A stretch of DNA of 64,000 bases. Origin: Streptococcus suis (GTDB lineage: Bacteria; Bacillota; Bacilli; Lactobacillales; Streptococcaceae). The notes below the pieces were generated by a model. That model was not told the origin of the DNA and ran no database searches. It saw only the letters and a program-made list of their open reading frames with translations. Location: assembly GCA_024583055.1 (NCBI GenBank), contig CP102145.1, positions 186,001 through 250,000 of the forward strand, given 5' to 3'. This document shows positions 61,910 through 64,000 of the stretch, piece after piece. How positions within the stretch are numbered: the stretch's first letter is position 1; each line of letters begins with the position of its first letter. The position numbers and the translations under genes were made by a program.

Positions 61910-62320
61910 ATGTCAAAATTTTCCCCTACTGGACAGTCAGTCCATGAATTGTTTGCAGAATTGAAAACAGTCCGTAAGCAGGAAGATGCCTACAAATTAC
62001 TAGAATTGCACCAGCGCATCAGTCAGGAGGAAGCTGTCGTTTGGTATCCCAGCATTATTGGCTTTGGTTGCTACCATTATAAGTATGATACTGGGACGGA
62101 AGGAGATTCACCCATTCTCGCTTTTGCGGCCAGACAGGCTAAGATTAGTCTTTATATTGATCAAAATCTGCCTGGACGCCAGGAGCTATTGGACCGTTTG
62201 GGCAAGCATAAGGCAGCAGTTGGTTGTGTCTATGTTAATAAATTGGCAGACATTGATATGGAAGTTCTAGAGGAAATTCTGGTCAAATCTATTGAATACC
62301 ACCGTCAAAAAGGGGAGTAA
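61910..62320 (+). CDS. DUF1801 (YdhG-like) protein
   Basis: 136 residues: VHELFAELKTVRKQEDAYKL, WYPSIIGFGCYHYKYDTGTE and CVYVNKLADIDMEVLEEILV match the DUF1801 family, a small CyaY/YdhG-like alpha/beta fold of unknown biochemical role. AGAAAGGAAA lies before the ATG. The next gene (a YdeI relative) starts 4 bases on; members of the two families often co-occur. Confidence 0.82.
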   Translation: MSKFSPTGQSVHELFAELKTVRKQEDAYKLLELHQRISQEEAVVWYPSIIGFGCYHYKYDTGTEGDSPILAFAARQAKISLYIDQNLPGRQELLDRLGKHKAAVGCVYVNKLADIDMEVLEEILVKSIEYHRQKGE

Positions 62321-62324
62321 AATC

Positions 62325-62996
62325 ATGGATGAAACCTTATTGAAAAAGCTAAAGTTGGATAAGTTCACAGATGTGGCTATGATGAAACCAGCGCAGGAGG
62401 AAGAAACTGCTTTTGATGGCTATGGCTTTCCGACAGAAGTAGCGGAGAAACTTGAGCTTGGGCTAGCCTACGTTTATAGCTTAGAGGAGATGAAGAACAT
62501 AATTTTGCAGGCATCTGCACAACATCTCCTAGTTGAAAATGGTTAGCTTTATCTCTTCTATCCCAAAAATAAGAACAAGCTAGGGCACGCTCCCATTCAT
62601 CGAGATCACATTTTTCCCTATCTAGAAGTTACTGATGAGGATGGCTATATCAAGGGCACAGCCTACAAGTTCAATCGAATGGTAGCGCTTGATGACAACT
62701 ACACCATGGTGGCAGTCAAATTCCAACCAGAAACAAAGGTCCAGTCAAGCAGTCGATCGTCAGCCAGAGTAGGCGATTATCTGGATAAGGTCGCAGACAT
62801 TGAGGGGTTTTTGGAACATCATCCAAAAGAATTGAGCTTTTATCAGAGTTTAACGCCAGGCTATCAACGAGATTGGGCCAGGTATGTTTACTCAGCCAAG
62901 ACAGAGGCCACGTAGAACAAGCGTCTGGCTGAAATGGTTGATATTTTAGAACAAGGCTACAAGACAAAGCAATTGTATCGAGAAGGTAAAAAATAA
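62325..62996 (+). pseudogene. YdeI/OmpD-associated-type protein gene with two amber codons
   Basis: One frame gives a full-length ~223-residue product except for TAG at 62544-62546 (after HLLVENG) and at 62913-62915 (after KTEAT). Parts: MDETLLKKLKLDKFTDVAMM, LYLFYPKNKNKLGHAPIHRD, LDDNYTMVAVKFQPE, EGFLEHHPKELSFYQSLTPG, and the C-terminal YVYSAKTEAT-stop-NKRLAEMVDIL. Both stops fall where lysine (AAG) would fit. There are no frameshifts, so inactivation is recent. Confidence 0.75.
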
Positions 62997-63038
62997 TTGT
63001 TTATCATAGTAAAAAATGTAAATCCGAACAAATAGTAA

Positions 63039-63077
63039 AATAGGAGCGCTTGCACTTGCATGCTCTTCTATTTTTTT
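63039..63077 (+). terminator. intrinsic terminator
   Basis: AATAGGAGC...GCTCTTCTATTTTTTT with a 14-base loop and a 2-base bulge. Confidence 0.6.
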
Positions 63078-63104
63078 GTAGAATAGTAAAAGTGAGGTTT
63101 TAAA

Positions 63105-63338
63105 ATGAGTAAAAAAGATAAAAAAATTGAAATCCAACTAGAAGATAGCAAGGTTGTGGTTAATAAAGAAGAATTTTCAGGCTATCGTTTGGTTATCGGA
63201 AAAAAAGTTATCGGTGAGATTGCTGAATTTGAAGAAAAAAATCTTGCAGTGGTAAAAAACGGAGCTGTTGATAGTTTTTATAAATCTTTGGAATCAGCAG
63301 TAGCAAATATTATCGAAAATTACAATTTAAGCAATTAG
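63105..63338 (+). CDS. DUF2969 family protein
   Basis: 77 residues: MSKKDKKIEIQLEDSKVVVN and GYRLVIGKKVIGEIAEFEEK, AVVKNGAVDSFYKSLESAV. This is the DUF2969 family of Streptococcus and relatives, a short cytoplasmic protein of unknown function encoded near core genes. GTGAGG-type site upstream. It marks the return to core chromosome. Confidence 0.85.
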   Translation: MSKKDKKIEIQLEDSKVVVNKEEFSGYRLVIGKKVIGEIAEFEEKNLAVVKNGAVDSFYKSLESAVANIIENYNLSN

Positions 63339-63343
63339 AAGAC

Positions 63344-63372
63344 TTGTAATTATCACTATTCTATGGTAGAAT
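63344..63372 (+). promoter_or_regulatory. promoter of the tRNA genes
   Basis: TTGTAA (63344-63349), 17 bases, TAGAAT (63367-63372) with TGG extended -10. Start expected about 63379, eleven bases before tRNA-Tyr. Confidence 0.65.
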
Positions 63373-63389
63373 AGTGAATGTTAGTGCGC

Positions 63390-63470
63390 GGAGAGATAGC
63401 GAAGAGGCTAAACGCGGCGGACTGTAAATCCGCTCCTTCGGGTTCGGGGGTTCGAATCCCTCTCTCTCCA
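63390..63470 (+). tRNA. tRNA-Tyr (GTA)
   Basis: 81 bases with the long variable arm of bacterial tRNA-Tyr. Acceptor GGAGAGA / TCTCTCC, anticodon loop ACTGTAAAT (anticodon GTA) closed by CGGCGG-type pairs, T arm GGGGGTTCGAATCCCTC. The discriminator base is A; the CC before it belongs to the acceptor stem, so CCA is not encoded. Confidence 0.95.
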
Positions 63471-63473
63471 TAT

Positions 63474-63598
63474 CTAAGATACTAAGGGCGTCAAACGCAC
63501 AGTAAAAATAGGAAGTTGACAGCAAATCCTGATTTGCTAGGCAACTTATCTTTTTTACACAGCGTTTAGCCCGAGTTCATTTCAGAACGTTATCTTAG
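63474..63598 (+). ncRNA. nested palindromic sequence between two tRNA genes, possible structured RNA or terminator
   Basis: Four nested stems on one axis: CTAAGATA (63474) with TATCTTAG (63591-63598); GGGC (63486) with GCCC (63569-63572); AAACGC (63493) with GCGTTT (63562-63567); and a central long hairpin, AAGTTG-A-CAGCAAATC-CT-GATTTGCT-AG-GCAACTT (63513-63547), followed by TCTTTTTT. The central hairpin alone is a good terminator. The outer stems are not needed for that. Seen directly; transcription is inferred. Confidence 0.5.
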
Positions 63599-63608
63599 TG
63601 GTGTATTT

Positions 63609-63680
63609 TGGGGTATCGCCAAGCGGTAAGGCAAGGGACTTTGACTCCCTCATGCGTTGGTTCGAATCCAGCTACCCCAG
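63609..63680 (+). tRNA. tRNA-Gln (TTG)
   Basis: 72 bases. Acceptor TGGGGTA / TACCCCA, D arm GCCAAGCGGTAAGGC, anticodon loop ACTTTGACT with anticodon TTG, T arm TGGTTCGAATCCA, discriminator G. CCA is not encoded. Confidence 0.95.
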
Positions 63681-63803
63681 TCAAGGTATTAGGTTTATCC
63701 TAATTCGTCAAAGATGTCCATATTGTTGTTGTCCTTGCGTGTGCCTTAATAAAATATATTTTATGTTGGGTCGGGAGGCCCGATTGTCGGAGGTTTATTT
63801 ATA

Positions 63804-64000
63804 ATGAACGAATTTGAAGATTTGTTGAACAGTGTAAGCGAAGTTACACCTGGTGATGTCGTAACTGCTGAAGTATTGACAGTTGATGCTGGTCAAGCGA
63901 ATGTAGCTATCTCAGGTACTGGTGTAGAAGGCGTATTGACTCTTCGTGAGTTGACAAACGACCGTGATGCTGATATCAACGACCTTGTTAAAGTTGGTGA
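63804..64000 (+). CDS. rpsA: 30S ribosomal protein S1, N-terminal part
   Basis: First 65 codons: MNEFEDLLNSVSEVTPGDVV then an S1/OB-fold repeat (VTAEVLTVDAGQANVAISGT ... VEGVLTLREL). S1 unfolds mRNA for initiation; the streptococcal form has four or so S1 domains. CGGAGG lies 10 bases before the ATG. The leader has the stem TCGGG-AGG-CCCGA (about 63770-63784) just before that site, which could take part in S1 autoregulation (inference). A possible promoter TTGCGT / TATTTT lies at 63735-63762. The gene runs off the window. Confidence 0.9.
   Translation, partial: MNEFEDLLNSVSEVTPGDVVTAEVLTVDAGQANVAISGTGVEGVLTLRELTNDRDADINDLVKVG

Noticed and set aside
62325..62996. Programmed stop-codon read-through or recoding in the YdeI-like gene
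   Set aside because: Both TAG codons sit where lysine is expected, with no stem-loop or special context seen; neighbouring genes are also decayed, so simple pseudogene formation is more likely.

Overview
The window is from a low-GC Firmicute and reads as a Streptococcus chromosome, most likely Streptococcus suis. The evidence is the aroA-aroK-pheA-psr-rumA gene order at the left, streptococcal-type DUF2969, tRNA-Tyr, tRNA-Gln and rpsA genes at the right, and a sortase-anchored giant surface protein. The species call is inferred from gene order and protein sequence, not from a search.

Layout. 1-4.7 kb is core chromosome: the end of aroA, then aroK, pheA, an LCP-family gene and rumA (23S rRNA uracil methyltransferase). 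The 3' end of rumA is a known integration target for streptococcal phages and ICEs. From here to about 60.7 kb the window is accessory. Five rumA-3'-end-like junctions lie at about 4.54, 4.66, 56.61, 59.26 and 60.43 kb. Three of them carry the same ~230 bp of downstream DNA, so the region looks like an accretion of elements at one site. It contains a decayed Sel1-repeat gene; a divergent TetR gene with an AT dinucleotide tract between ribosome-binding site and start; an 11 kb gene for a collagen-like LPNTG surface protein (about 3,618 residues, about 38 short and 8 long repeats); an IS1182-type insertion sequence; and a 31 kb prophage.

The prophage (19.5-53.0 kb) is a siphovirus with an HK97-type head. 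In order it has a primase/helicase, VRR-NUC nuclease, SNF2 helicase, a sigma-region-4-like regulator, a phage S-adenosylmethionine synthetase, an HNH nuclease beside a likely cos region, a DNA-methylation cassette (zinc-finger HTH protein, ParB-methyltransferase fusion, HNH-AP2 endonuclease, C5 methyltransferase), terminase, a toxin-antitoxin pair, head and tail genes including a -1 frameshift pair, holin, a multidomain endolysin and two overlapping serine recombinases. No CI/Cro-type repressor and no DNA polymerase gene were found, so the left early region appears lost next to the IS.

To the right of the integrases is a cargo zone: a 939-residue DUF262/HNH-type putative defence nuclease, a UPF0489 pseudogene, an alpha/beta hydrolase, a Cna-B surface-protein fragment, a CPBP protease and a second, broken DUF262 gene. 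From about 61 kb the sequence moves through a GNAT gene, several decayed genes and a DUF1801 gene back into core genes (DUF2969, two tRNAs, rpsA).

Least explained signals: the multiplied rumA ends with a repeated three-way-junction-like sequence; an array of five 11-bp iterons next to a phage-specific promoter motif used three times with identical spacing; a 42-bp bipartite repeat bounding the phage core; the possible phase switch at tetR; and a nested palindrome between the two tRNA genes.
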